From Primula veris (taxonomy: Eukaryota > Streptophyta > Magnoliopsida > Ericales > Primulaceae): a stretch of 64,000 bases of DNA. The position numbers were made by a program, and so were the translations under genes. The stretch lies in contig OY821747.1 in assembly GCA_963682055.1 (NCBI GenBank), positions 27,278,126 through 27,342,125 of the forward strand, in the 5' to 3' direction. A model generated the notes under the pieces. That model had not been told where the DNA came from, ran no database searches, and saw only the letters and a list, made by a program, of their open reading frames with translations. Shown one piece after another: positions 12,745 through 23,716 of this stretch (positions within the stretch are counted from its first letter, which is position 1; each line of letters opens with the position of its first letter).

Positions 12745-14214
12745 TTATGCCGGATAATCAAACGGAACTGGAGTTACATGATTAAAATTCCATATATCCG
12801 GGCGCATGAACCCGTATCTACGAAGCACCTGATTGTCCGCAAAATTCAACGCGCTTTCCAACCCAACGGTACATGAATCTCCCTTGTAAGCTGGATTGTG
12901 TTCCCCGTTGCACAGTTGACACCCCGTAAAATGAGTAATAAATGGCCTTCGAAAAGTATCTTTCCCAAAATAGCTGCTCTTCGCTAGATACGGTTCTCTC
13001 ACTCGCGCGTATGTCTCTATCTCCTTTTCCGCATGCCTTCTCCTCAGCCAATGAACGCCCTTTTCTATCTCCGTATAAGCGTTCGAAATGTTATCGTATG
13101 TATCTGTTAATCCATGCCAGTACCTGTTCGGAAAAAAATATAAATGATTAGAAATATGCATCATGATACAATTTCGAGTGTCTATTAGAATATAAAAATA
13201 TTTTTGATCCCAAAATCTCTATTTGTGCATTTTCGGTCTAAATTTAGCGATAAAATTGGTAACATAACGTTACCCTTGAAAGGGGTACTCGCTCTCGATG
13301 AAAATCTTATCTCCGAATTTTGCTTTTTCCTTCAAGACTACATAAATAAAAGCCGACTGGTCGTCCGATTGGTCAAACGACTTATCCGGAAATGTCGCCT
13401 GTTGGATTTTTCCCCATTTTTCATAATCCGGGCTCATAGGACCCATATTGGCCCAAATATCTATAAAATCCATCGACCACTGGCAGTTACGGATCAAAAA
13501 AACACCGGCATTTATCGAGACCCAACTCTTTTTGATTAAATCAGGCCAACCATGGATAATTATGTTATAATCTTCGTATCTACGCATAGGTAGCTTAAAT
13601 TCCATATCAGTAAATACAGCGTCCGAGTCGACCCACCATATCCACTCAGCCTCTGGATGAGCCATCATAGCAGCTCGTATAAGTGGCGTTTTGGCCCAAT
13701 AACCTTTCATCTTTGGGTGAAAAAACGCGTTGCTATAGAACACATCATAACCGTGGATCCTACAATAGTCCACTTTGTTTTTAAAAAGCCGTAATAAGAA
13801 ATGATCACCTTTCGGGTTTTTGCAAGGAGAGGGTTGTGATCCCGTTAGGAGGACAATACGGTCTTTTACACCTTCGGCAAAGGAAGGGTGGTGTTTTAAC
13901 CACTCACGACGTTTTTCATCCCAATCAAAAATAGGGTCATCGATTGAATAACTTAGGGACGGATCATCGTAAAATGTGAAGTCTATAGGGTCAACTTCCA
14001 TATTTGGATTCTTCGGGCACGATTTACAATCATGAGAAATAACACCATCCGAGGGGGATACATAAACTTTTTTTGTAACCGGGCTTGGACGAGGTTTCGA
14101 ATGAGACCAAAGAGCAAAAATACTAAGAACAAAAAGAGTTGATATTAATCCAATTCCAATAATAGAACTTTTTTTTCTACAACAAAATGAGGTTTTGGGA
14201 AGGGTTTTAGCCAT
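12745..14214 (-). CDS. GT34 glycosyltransferase, galactomannan galactosyltransferase-like (two exons)
   Basis: Paralogue of the gene at 6083-7336. Exon 1 is 14214-13274 and exon 2 is 13123-12745, joined across a 150-bp intron (donor GG|GTAACG, acceptor CAG|GTACTGG) that splits a Gly codon. The product is 439 residues with a stop at 12745. A membrane anchor lies at about residues 18-36, the catalytic DSD at 196-198 in WVDSDAVFTDMEF, then NAGVFLIRNCQWSMDF, DDQSA and HFTGCQLC near the C-terminus. A Golgi type II topology and sugar transfer from a UDP-sugar to a mannan-type backbone follow from the family; donor and acceptor specificity cannot be read from sequence. The Met at 14214 is the natural start because the anchor follows immediately. 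It appears intact. Confidence 0.88.
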
Positions 14215-15051
14215 GGTAGAGACTATAGAGGGAGAGAAGAGTAATGATGGAATGGAAGAATGAAAATTGACTTTTTCAAGGAATTGATATCGGTTTTTTG
14301 TATAAGAAATTTAAATAGAGAATCTCAATGCTAATATATTATGGAAATATCATTTAGTGTTACCATCAATGTAAAGTGGACTAATTAAACAAAACTTAAT
14401 CTTGGGATTCACACTTGATTTTATTAATAAATTAGATGATGATGCAAATCAAACTTCCATTTACATTTTATTTCGTAAAATGAACTCCTTTGAAGAAGAT
14501 GTTAAAAAGTTTCACCTTGGTTGTTTGATAGGAAATTCAAAATAACTACTAGAAAACGATCAAATAATCAAATTTCGCTCACGCCTTCGGGTGGTTAATC
14601 AAAATTACGAGTCTATGACTTTATAATTCGGGATTGCGCTGTATACAGTCATTTAACACCAGTACTGTTATTGTTACATCAATGCGAGTCTAGATAACCA
14701 GTGAACCGTTATTGTTGCATCATTAGGCCATTATGTTTCCACTTTTGAGATTAACTTTTTTGTGAAAACATTTTGATACCAGAATCTAGAGAACATAATC
14801 CGAAGGTAACATAATCCGAAGGTATCCTATCATATATTTTTTTTTTGATTGCAAGTTTCTAGTTTAATCATTAGCTGAATTTCATGTATTGTTATTTTCA
14901 CAACAGCAGCTAAATAATAACACCAACGAGCAAATCATTACTGGCTCAATTGTTAAATCATTATCTCACTTTATCAAAAGGTCCCTATACGACCAAACAC
15001 CCGTTCAAAAGTCCGCCTCCTCAAACCATAAATTTCATCTTCATCACATTG
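14215..15051. other. Intergenic: GT34 promoter and PPR 3' flank
   Basis: The first ~150 bp upstream of the GT34 start include a TATTTAAAT-like sequence on the minus strand near 14,315-14,325 that could be its TATA box. I searched 14,880-15,051 on the minus strand for a continuation of the PPR gene (a DYW domain) and saw none. A short direct repeat ACATAATCCGAAGGTA occurs twice near 14,793-14,824. Confidence 0.45.
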
Positions 15052-16647
15052 TTACAATCCTTGCAAATTCTCTAGTTGTTCACTATCCTTATACATGATT
15101 TTATCGACTTTAATCATGCTACAACCCGGATCTTTCTTTATCCTTCGTTCAATCATATACCTTCTTATAGTAGCAACATCTTTCCATTTCCCTGAAACGG
15201 CATATATATTCGACAATAAAACAGAATCACCCGAATTATCAGGATCGAGTTCGCAAAGCCTTTCCTTTACTTTCTCAGCCAATTCAATGTTATTATGGAT
15301 CGTACAAGCCCCTAATAAAGTACGCCAAATTACCGCGTTAGGTGGCATATGCATTTCACAAACCAACTCGTACGCTTTTTGTAGCTGCCCATTTCGACCA
15401 TATAAATCAACCATACATCCATAATGCTCAATTGATGGTTCTATACCGTAAATTTTCGTCATTCTAGTAAAATACTCGTGTCCTTTATGGATTAAACCCG
15501 CGTGGCTACAAGCATATAGGATCCAAATAAAGGTGATCCCATCATAATCAACACCAGAACTCTCCATCTCATCGAAAAGCTCTATTGCTTGTTCAGCATA
15601 TCCTTGCATCGCTAGTCCAGATATCATCGACGTCCATGAAACAACGGTCTTCTCTTTTATACCATTAAAAACTAATCGAGCCATTCCAACGTTCCCACAT
15701 TTCGCATACATATCTAATAGTACATTATTAACCGAACTTATCCAAACCGACCCAGATTTCTCAATATACCCATGAATTACTTTCCCAAGTTCAAACGACC
15801 CGGATTGAGCACAAGCAGATAAAACTCCACTCAAGCTCACCTCATTGGGTCTAACACCGGACCTCAACAAATCCCGAAAGTACCCAAACGCCTCGTGAAA
15901 AAACCCATCTTGAGCACACCCAACAATCATACTACTCCAAGACACATCATCTTTCAACGGAATATCCGAAAAGAAATTTCTCGCAAGCTTGACGTCACCC
16001 ATTTTCGTATACCCCGCAAGGACTATATTATACGAAGTCATATCCCTAAACGGCATAATACTAAAAAAACGCTCTCCGAGCCTCGCATCCCCACACCTAA
16101 AACAAGCGGTCAAGACCGCGTTCCACGTAACCACATTTCTTTCGGGCATCTCATCAAACACCTTACGAGCGTTACCTAAAGACAAACACTCCGCATATGC
16201 ACTTATCAACGTCGTCCCAACAAAAACATGGGTATTAAGCCCGTGTTTAATTGCTTCACAATGAATTTGTAACCCCGAACTCAAACACCTTAAATACGCA
16301 ATAGATTTAAGCGTAAAAGCAAACGAAAAGCTATCGGGGGAGAAACCAATCTCCCTCCTTAGCTGAATATACGTAAAGATCGAGTCTTGTGAACAATTAG
16401 ATTCGGCAAAGCCTCGAATGAGGGTATTAAACATGAAAACATCTTTAACGGGCGTTTCGTCGAACAAAACATGCGCGTAGTTGACAGCATTTGGAATTAA
16501 AACCGCGTAATTAAGGAGAAGCTTTCCGGTTATTAAAGGGTTTATTAATAGTCCTGTTTTGTAAGCATATGCATGGATTTGGTTTATGGTTTTTAGGGTG
16601 TTACATTGGTATATTAGAGAAATACACAATTGTACTTTGTTGTTCAT
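15052..16647 (-). CDS. PLS-class pentatricopeptide repeat protein lacking DYW domain
   Basis: A 531-residue, intronless PPR protein. PPR motifs of alternating P, L and S type run almost throughout, with characteristic pieces such as [58 protein letters not shown] and [17 protein letters not shown]. An E motif region ([26 protein letters not shown]) and the E+ start ([13 protein letters not shown]) follow. Proteins of this kind bind organellar RNA, commonly to guide C-to-U editing, and usually carry an N-terminal transit peptide. The overall sequence recalls the Arabidopsis At1g74630-type proteins, which are longer and end in a DYW deaminase domain. Here translation stops about 14 residues after the E+ motif, so the protein is either a genuine E+ type that recruits a DYW partner or a C-terminally truncated copy. 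Confidence 0.88.
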   Translation of the reverse strand: MNNKVQLCISLIYQCNTLKTINQIHAYAYKTGLLINPLITGKLLLNYAVLIPNAVNYAHVLFDETPVKDVFMFNTLIRGFAESNCSQDSIFTYIQLRREIGFSPDSFSFAFTLKSIAYLRCLSSGLQIHCEAIKHGLNTHVFVGTTLISAYAECLSLGNARKVFDEMPERNVVTWNAVLTACFRCGDARLGERFFSIMPFRDMTSYNIVLAGYTKMGDVKLARNFFSDIPLKDDVSWSSMIVGCAQDGFFHEAFGYFRDLLRSGVRPNEVSLSGVLSACAQSGSFELGKVIHGYIEKSGSVWISSVNNVLLDMYAKCGNVGMARLVFNGIKEKTVVSWTSMISGLAMQGYAEQAIELFDEMESSGVDYDGITFIWILYACSHAGLIHKGHEYFTRMTKIYGIEPSIEHYGCMVDLYGRNGQLQKAYELVCEMHMPPNAVIWRTLLGACTIHNNIELAEKVKERLCELDPDNSGDSVLLSNIYAVSGKWKDVATIRRYMIERRIKKDPGCSMIKVDKIMYKDSEQLENLQGL

Positions 16648-17644
16648 TCAATTTGAATTTAATAGAGAGAATCTCTACAGGTGTCCTATCATATAAATGT
16701 TGTGAACCCAATGCAAATAATTTGATCTTTTTATTTTTAGGATACCTCAACAATATTTATTAAAAAGATCACAATGTATGTATGTAATAAATGAAAAAGA
16801 TCACAACTCAACTTAAAATTAACTCTATGAGTTGGGTTTATATATGAACTATATATAAATCTTATTCACATAAAGTTTCCACCAATCATGCACCCATTGA
16901 CCCCCAAAGAGCAAACACACTAAAAATTGCATTAACATGAAAAGCATAAAAAGAAAAAAAGAAGATTGTTGTCAAAAAGAGTAAAGCACTTAAAAGCAAA
17001 AGGAATTAACTTTGGTCCAAAGCTCATGAATTTGGACTAGTGTAATAGTATTAAACCACTAATTAACAATGTTAAGCACAATCAGCAATCGGAAATTTGG
17101 CAACAGTCGTGATACAGAACTTATGATTGCTTAAAGTTACAAATCGTGTAGTTTAAATACCCAAAAAATTTCAAAAGAAGTGCAGTATATTAACAACGAT
17201 CGACCTCTTCTAAACATCTTGTACTTTTTTATAACCAGACAGTCTTAAATAGTTACAAATGTGCGTTATGATGATTCGTTGTTTTTAGGATGCAGCACAC
17301 TTTAGCGTGCTCATTCGCAACCTGCAATAATGATCCAGAATCGTCATTTCTAACAGCCTTTCGCGATCGACAAATCATGACCATCGCTGGCATAGCTATA
17401 GTACTATACTACTATGTGATAACTATTGACATCTACTAGTCCTCCCACTGTGATACCGCTTAGTTCTTTCATAATTGGAACAAAAAATATAATAAGATTA
17501 CACGTATATAAATCTTTACATAGTCAATGTTATCACATTCTTCATATTCTTATGTACCAAAATATACTTCAAATTCTGAAAATTCAAAACCAATCCATTA
17601 TTAAAAATAGTATTTTAACTTCTTATCTACCTGGCTGTCAATAA
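16648..17644. other. Intergenic sequence upstream of PPR and tRNA genes
   Basis: Holds the presumed PPR promoter (minus strand) and the 5' flank of the tRNA gene. No protein-coding region is supported; the small plus frame at 17426-17644 has no recognisable content. Confidence 0.5.
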
Positions 17645-17718
17645 GCTCTCGTAGCTCAGTTGGTTAGAGCACCCGTTTAGTAAGCGGGAGGTCTTGAGTT
17701 CGACTCTCAACGAGAGCA
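17645..17718 (+). tRNA. tRNA-Thr (anticodon AGU)
   Basis: A 74-nt cloverleaf reads directly. The acceptor stem GCTCTCG pairs with CGAGAGC and is followed by discriminator A. The D arm is GCTCAGTTGGTTAGAGC, which contains the A box. The anticodon stem CCCGT/GCGGG encloses the loop TTAGTAA with AGT at positions 34-36. The T arm is TTGAGTTCGACTCTCAA with the B box GTTCGACTC. The AGU anticodon becomes inosine-modified and reads ACU, ACC and ACA codons. There is no intron and CCA is not encoded, as is normal for plant nuclear tRNA genes. A CAA motif lies just upstream near 17639, a usual position for plant tRNA transcription starts. Confidence 0.97.
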
Positions 17719-17723
17719 TCAAG

Positions 17724-17733
17724 TTTTGTTTTT
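17724..17733 (+). terminator. RNA polymerase III terminator for tRNA-Thr
   Basis: TTTTGTTTTT begins six bases after the tRNA 3' end. Four or more T residues on the coding strand terminate Pol III. Confidence 0.8.
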
Positions 17734-18920
17734 ACAATTCTCATTGTAAGTTGTCCCATTTGTTCTAAATTTTTAATAATTTTTTTATTATGTTAATTGT
17801 GATTCAGAATGAGTTTTGAAAATATACAACTTTAAACTTAATTAATTCCTTCGAATACCACGCTTAGGCTAATTATGGAACTTTCATCAAATATAGAATT
17901 GGTTAATGATGATTAATTTTACTACAATAGTTTAGTCGGAAAACTTTATAGAAACTCAAGACTTCAGCTTGGGGTTTTTTTGGAATTGGTAAAAACTCTT
18001 TTTATTTCCTTTCTTGATTTGTGAGACTTTTGGTTGTCAAACTATACTCTTTTTTATCAAATCTGATCATGGTGATAAAATGTGAGTTACAAGGGGGTAT
18101 CAGAAGAAAATTGATAAATTTGAGCTCATTTTCCTTTTTAACGAAGTTTTAAAATGGTGTTTTTTGCTAATTTCTTTCTAATCCCAAGCTATAAGTTATA
18201 AGCTGTTGTAATTAATAAGTGTTATTTTCTGTGTCTATCAAGTCGTAATATTGTCTTGAACACTTGTTGCCTTCCATCTAATAAAAATTTCTTTTAAAAA
18301 AAGTGCTATTCATATTTCAAGGGTAATTTGAACTCTATGTACCAACGTTTATTTTTAATACTAACGAATATGTTTTTTTTAAAAAAAAGGGGATATTAAT
18401 TCCTACATATATAAGTAATGTTTTGTGACCAAGTTACTCATGAACTCTTACTATTACATGCGCGTATTATCTAATAATCTAATACGCTTTGAAAAAGTAC
18501 GAACGAAAAAATAAAATAAAAGAGAAGAAAGATGCATTGTCGAATCATATTTTTAGCAAAAACCATTTTCCTATATAAACGTACAATGGTTTCGGTTAAA
18601 TTCACCCGTCAATTGGATATTATTAAAATGTATAATTTGGGATAATTTGATATTTGTCGATAACGGAAAGTTATTGGCTGTCTCAGTTTTAATACGTTAG
18701 AGTATTAAACAGAGAAAAACAAAGGTTAGGGTACGAAAACCAGTTTTCTGTAACAAGTATCTAATGTAACAAAAAAAAAAACGTTAATAGAAGATAAGGA
18801 ATGTGTATATTGTATTAACTAAGATAAATAAAACGCCTTTCATGTAAAAATAACGTACACAGGTAATAAAATAACATACAAAAATTAAGTTTATCATTAA
18901 TTATAAATTTATAATCATAT
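17734..18920. other. AT-rich intergenic sequence
   Basis: No gene, RNA or clear repeat element recognised between the tRNA and the foldback-like element. Confidence 0.5.
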
Positions 18921-18923
18921 ACT

Positions 18924-20635
18924 GACCTCGTTTGGTCGCGTCTTCTATGTTCAAAAATATATTTTTTGTAAGTGGGTTGAAAAGTATACTTTTTAGTAAG
19001 TAAATGCTGTTTGGTGAACACCGTAAAAGTATACTTTTCATTAAAAATATTGTTTGGTAAAATATGTTTACTTTTACTTTTTGAGTGAAAATAAATTGTT
19101 TATTCAAATAATGCACAATAGGTACCATTTTTGAACTTATATTACTACTAGGTACCTCCATAAGTTCATATTCTCTATAGGTATCACTTTTTAATTATTT
19201 ACTTTATTTACCAAAACGCCATATACATATTTCATAAAAAATGAAAAAAAAACACATAAAATTATATAAAATAAAAAAAATCTCAAAATAAATGAAAAAA
19301 AATCACAAAAAATCACAAAAAATGAAAAATAAATAAAAAAAATCACAAAGAAAATAAAAAAATCACAAAAAAATATAAAAAATGAAAAAATCACAAAAAA
19401 ATCACAAAATTTTAAAAAAATGAAAAAAAAAATTAAAAAAATTAAAAAAAATCACAAAAATCACAAAAAAATTATAAAAAATGAAAAAATCACAAAAAAT
19501 CACAAAAATTACAAAAAATTACAAAAAAAATAAAAAAATTACAATTTTTTTTTTTAATTTTTTGTGATTTTTTATAATTTTTTGTGATTTTTTATATTTT
19601 TTTTGATTTTTCGGTATAAAAAGTGTTATATTGACAAAAAAATTATATATATATATATTTAATTTTTTTAAAAGTTTGTGATTTTTTTCATTTTTTGTGA
19701 TTTTTTGTAATTTTTGTAATTTTTTATAATTTTTTTGTGATTTTTGTATTTTTTAATAATTTTTTGTGATTTTTGGTGATTTTTTATAATTTTTGGTGAT
19801 TTTTTATAATTTTTTAATTTTTTGTGATTTTTTGTGATTTTTATAATTTTTTATGATTTTTTGTTATTTTTTTCATTTTTTTAATAATTTTTTGTTATTT
19901 TTATATTTTTTTGTGATTTTTATAATTTTTTTATTTTTTTTTTTATTTTGTTGTAATTTAAAACTATTTTTTTGGGTTTGTAGAAAGATAAAATATGTAT
20001 ATTATATTTTGGTTTGTATGACAATTTAGTAAATAAACTAAATAATTAAGAAGTGGTACTTATGAGGAATGTGAAATTATCAAGGTATATAGAAGGAATA
20101 TAAGTTTCTATGAGGTATTTATAGGGAATTATCCTTTGTTTATTTCGATTAATAGAATAAAGCAAAATAATTAACTAGTAAAAAAACATTTCATTATTTA
20201 AAGATTAAAAAATACAAAATTAGGAAAATATAATGATGATAGGAACTATGTTTTGAACTGTACTTTAAAAACACATTCAGATTAAAACCTAAATTTTAAT
20301 CTGGTTATGAAAACTTGAGTAATATAACAGATTTTGTTCATTCAAATTCAACAAGTTGGATTCAATACTGAAATAGGTTTATCATATAACATATATAAAC
20401 AGTAGTAGTATTTTACTTACTAGTAAAAGTATCATCAAACTTACTTTTAAAAAGTCTACTTATAAACATTTACTTTTCACCAAAAGTATACTTATGAGAT
20501 GACATCCAAACAAACTAAATATAAGTAAAAGTAAAATATGTCAAAAGTATACTTAATGCTTTACTTTTAATATGCCAAACAATTTTTTCAAATTAAAAGT
20601 AAAAGTATACTTTTTGTTGACCACCAAACGAGGCC
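18924..20635. mobile_element. Foldback-like/Harbinger-type element with CCTCGTTTGGT ends
   Basis: The left end GACCTCGTTTGGT and the reverse complement of the right end (GGCCTCGTTTGGT) match at 12 of 13 positions. Both subterminal regions carry several copies of a motif like AAAAGTATACTTTT, in inverted arrangement. ACT flanks both sides (18921-18923 and 20636-20638) as a possible 3-bp target duplication. The core is an A/T-rich palindrome. No transposase frame is present, so it would be non-autonomous. The GGCCTCGTTTGG-type terminus is common among plant PIF/Harbinger-related and other MITEs, so the superfamily call is tentative. Confidence 0.5.
19240..19960. repeat. ~0.7-kb imperfect A/T palindrome of AATCACAAAA units
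   Basis: The left half (about 19,240-19,540) is made of repeats like AAAAATCACAAAAAATG. The right half (about 19,545-19,960) is made of TTTTTTGTGATTTTTT and variants, so the two halves are reverse complements. The centre includes a short non-repetitive stretch near 19,600-19,650. The region could form a large cruciform or an RNA hairpin if transcribed. Open frames here are low-complexity artefacts. Confidence 0.8.
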
Positions 20636-20639
20636 ACTA

Positions 20640-21323
20640 TATATAACATAGGTAGATTTTGTATACACAATTATAAACATAGGTAGGTTTTAAACCAAAC
20701 CAAACCAAACCGAATAACAATCGTTTTGGTTTAGTTTTTGGTTGGTTCGGCTGGGTTAGATCCACTTACACTAACCCGAAAGGTATATAAACTCCAATTT
20801 AAATTGTGAAACCGTGTTTTAGAAAGATGAACGCTACAATAAAATAACCAGATAACAACAATTAATCTGTTACTATACGACAGAAAATTCAACAACAGTT
20901 ATCAGCACTTAGCAACAGAAATTGTTGCTATGCTGTAGCTAAATTTCAACAACAATTCGTATAATATCAGACAAATTATAACTAAACTTTTGCTATATAG
21001 ATATATATATATTTTTTAATAGAAGTAAAAAAGACAAATAATGGAAGTGAGAGTGTTTGACTTTGCATGTTGCGTCAAATTATAGATGACACACGCGTGC
21101 ACGTGCATGGTAAGGGATTGTTTTTTAGGTAAAATTTAATTAAATTTTTGTCTCTTAACGTTAGATTTTTAGAAAAAACATTATTTTTGTCTATAAAAAA
21201 ATGTGTTCGTCCCTTAAAAATTAGTCTTTGCAGATTGTCTTTAAATAAATTATCCCTAAATCAAAATTTCTTACGGTATATATATCATACTATATATAAG
21301 ACAATCCAAGAAAAAACAAGTCT
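20640..21323. other. Intergenic sequence before the duplicated segment
   Basis: Contains AAACC-type repeats near 20,690-20,760 and AT-rich DNA. No gene is supported. Homology with the second copy of the tandem duplication begins at about 21,324. Confidence 0.5.
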
Positions 21324-21856
21324 GTTAAATTTTAGCTATTTTTTTCAAAAATACATGTACTATTTTTTACAAATTACTCATTTACATTTATTAAATTCAA
21401 AATATAAAAAACACATAAAAATCATAATTTTTTCAAAATAATTATAATCATATATCAAGCAAAATCGTTTTACGTGTATTTTGCATAACAAAAACATTAT
21501 ATTACTCATCATTTTTAATTAGTATATTCATTATATATATATATCACGTGTCGCACACGTAAGGCGTCGATAGCGATTACTAGTATATATATATATTTAT
21601 TCCAATCAAATCTTTTTGGTTCAGAGAGCATAAATATCATGTTTAGATTCCAACTTTGAAAAGGAATTATAAAAAAGGTGAAAAACGCAATCCCAATCCT
21701 TATACAGTTCTACTTATGAACGCATAAAGTAATAATATAGATATCGGTAAATTATATTTTTAACATATATAGTATGTTATATTCGTTCGGTGCTCCGAAA
21801 CCTAAATCCTCCTTAATTTGACCTATACAACAAGTGTCATGTGTACCATCAATGAG

Positions 21857-22005
21857 GAAAGCAGCGTACCTGACTCTGAGTCAGAGTGACTCTGAGTCCA
21901 CAACCATTAGATATTGCTACAGTGCATTTCATATTTTAACTGTAGCAATATCCAATGGCTGTGGAAGCAGAGTAACCCTGACTCTGAGTCAGGTACTCTG
22001 CTTCC
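21857..22005. mobile_element. 149-bp MITE, Mutator-type (9-bp TSD)
   Basis: The sequence is almost fully palindromic. The left end GAAAGCAGCGTACCTGACTC corresponds to the reverse complement of the right end, GGAAGCAGAGTACCTGACTC, and the two arms meet in an ATATTGCTACAGT stem. A perfect 9-bp direct repeat, ATCAATGAG, flanks it (21,848-21,856 and 22,006-22,014). The corresponding place in copy B (about 27,619-27,627) shows a single uninterrupted ATCAATGAG, i.e. the empty site. A 9-bp duplication is typical of Mutator-like elements. Confidence 0.9.
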
Positions 22006-22770
22006 ATCAATGAGTTTCTCATGAGATTGTCTTTAAAGGCTCTCAAGAGGTGTAAATATGTGTTGACAGGTCACTGTATACCTGGTGAACACAATCACTT
22101 GTAGATAATTTAGCAAAACAAAAAGTGCACGGCGTCAACAAGGTATTTTTCTTACTTATAGAGTTCACAAAGCTCAATCATGCTGCATATGTTTTGGATC
22201 AGAGCGAAATCACTTGTTTAAGAGGAATTATATACAAAATTCAAAATTTAGCAGTGTGAAATTTTTCTTCAACAATTTTGTCTAAGTGAGATGGGAGTTT
22301 TTTTTAGCTTTCTCCTTAATTCGTACTAAACTGCTGATTCAGTTGATATTGTATACTTTGAACTGATTTTTTACACTAAATTAACATGGCTAATCTCATT
22401 TTTAAGTAAAAAAATTGCTCTTTAACTTGTTGTTTAGATCACTTTGATCACGGCGATGTATAAAAAATATAAGGATAGAGGGAATAAACAGTAAAGAGTA
22501 AGTCATCGTAAATTATTTTTGCTTTGAAAACTAGAGATTAAAAGTGTTAATTATGTTATTTTTTTGCCATGTTCTTAGTAAAATAGGTTCATTAGCACTA
22601 GATGTATTTTGAATGTAGGTCGTAATGCCATTATTTTCCGTTAATGTTTTTTTATCGGAAAATCTATCGTATGGGCTTGGCTCATTAAAGAATATTTTTG
22701 CTATTTTCTCAATAAAATATACCGGATATTGATTAAAAAAAAATTATAACCTAACGAAACAACTGGTGTC

Positions 22771-23716
22771 ATGGATCTTCCCAAAGAGATCATGGAGTTT
22801 TTCACGAGATTGTCGGTAAAGGATCTCACGAAGTTCAAATGAGATACCCTTTCATTTACGTGTGCATGATCTAGTTTCGAAAAAGGATGTCAACCTCCCA
22901 AGTATTTCTGAGACGGGGGAATACTTATCCTTGGGATTTAAATGTGAAGAAAACAGTAGCAATCATCAGCATCGAAATTGCTACAAGGTTGTTTATATAT
23001 ATTCATTAGAAAAGGACTGCCACGTTAAAGAGTTCTCAAGTTTTAATGTCAGGATTTATTCATTCCAAACTGGAAATTGGCAAGAATCAATCATGAAAAA
23101 TGAGATACCCTTTCATTTACAGCTGAATTTCAAACAAAAGGTGATTAAAGAAGTGTTTCACTGGTATGATTTCTATCGCATCATTGCATATGATTCAGAT
23201 GATACAAAGGGACGTGCGATTTTAATATACATTCCATGCGAATTGGGATCTTGGAACTGCAGAGAAAAAATAGAGCTTGAAGGAACGAAAGATGGGTCTC
23301 TTGAAGTAATTTGCATCCGGGACATGGTCGTCGAGGTGTGGATACTGCGAATTACAGGTGCAAGAAGTTACATGGATCAAGATATAATTTGTTCTAGTAT
23401 GTGGAGCTTGTCCTGCCCTTTAAGTCTTTGGGATATATTTGGTGGTATTCATGAATTCCGGGGAAAGCACCCGCCTAATATGATTGGGGTGATCATTGGT
23501 GTTGATCACGCCGATGCTCACATTATTTACTTGGAGATTTTAAATCAGATGTTTGCTTTTAATTGGCATGAAAAAGAAGTTGTATTCACTTTCCGCCAAA
23601 ATATTGAGCCGGATGCAAATATATTCATACGCTTCGAGTCGCCCGAATGGCCTTGTGTTAGAGCTATACGTTTCCAGCTGAATATCGAACACTCTCCCAA
23701 GTCCCAAGTCATTTAG
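22771..23716 (+). pseudogene. F-box protein with F-box-associated domain, copy A (broken)
   Basis: The ATG at 22771 begins an F-box motif (MDLPKEIMEFF, LSVKDLTKF) that ends after 23 codons at TGA 22840-22842. A second long frame, 22862-23716 (284 codons), encodes an F-box-associated (FBA) domain with typical pieces such as VRIYSFQTGNWQ and HWYDFYRIIAYD. F-box proteins are substrate adaptors of SCF ubiquitin ligases, with the C-terminal FBA region recognising targets. The rest of the F-box and the region between it and the FBA domain are missing and the two parts are in different frames, so copy A cannot make a normal protein. A 23-bp direct repeat containing GAGATACCCTTTCATTTAC lies both at the break (ending 22859) and 261 bp downstream (ending 23120). 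Confidence 0.8.

Noticed and set aside
17645..17718. The tRNA as a plastid or mitochondrial insert
   Set aside because: The sequence has the plant cytosolic tRNA-Thr(AGU) form with Pol III terminator and upstream CAA, and no flanking organelle sequence is seen.
22862..23716. The FBA frame as a functional stand-alone gene
   Set aside because: It lacks the F-box and any promoter of its own directly upstream; the F-box start lies in another frame, so a pseudogene is simpler.
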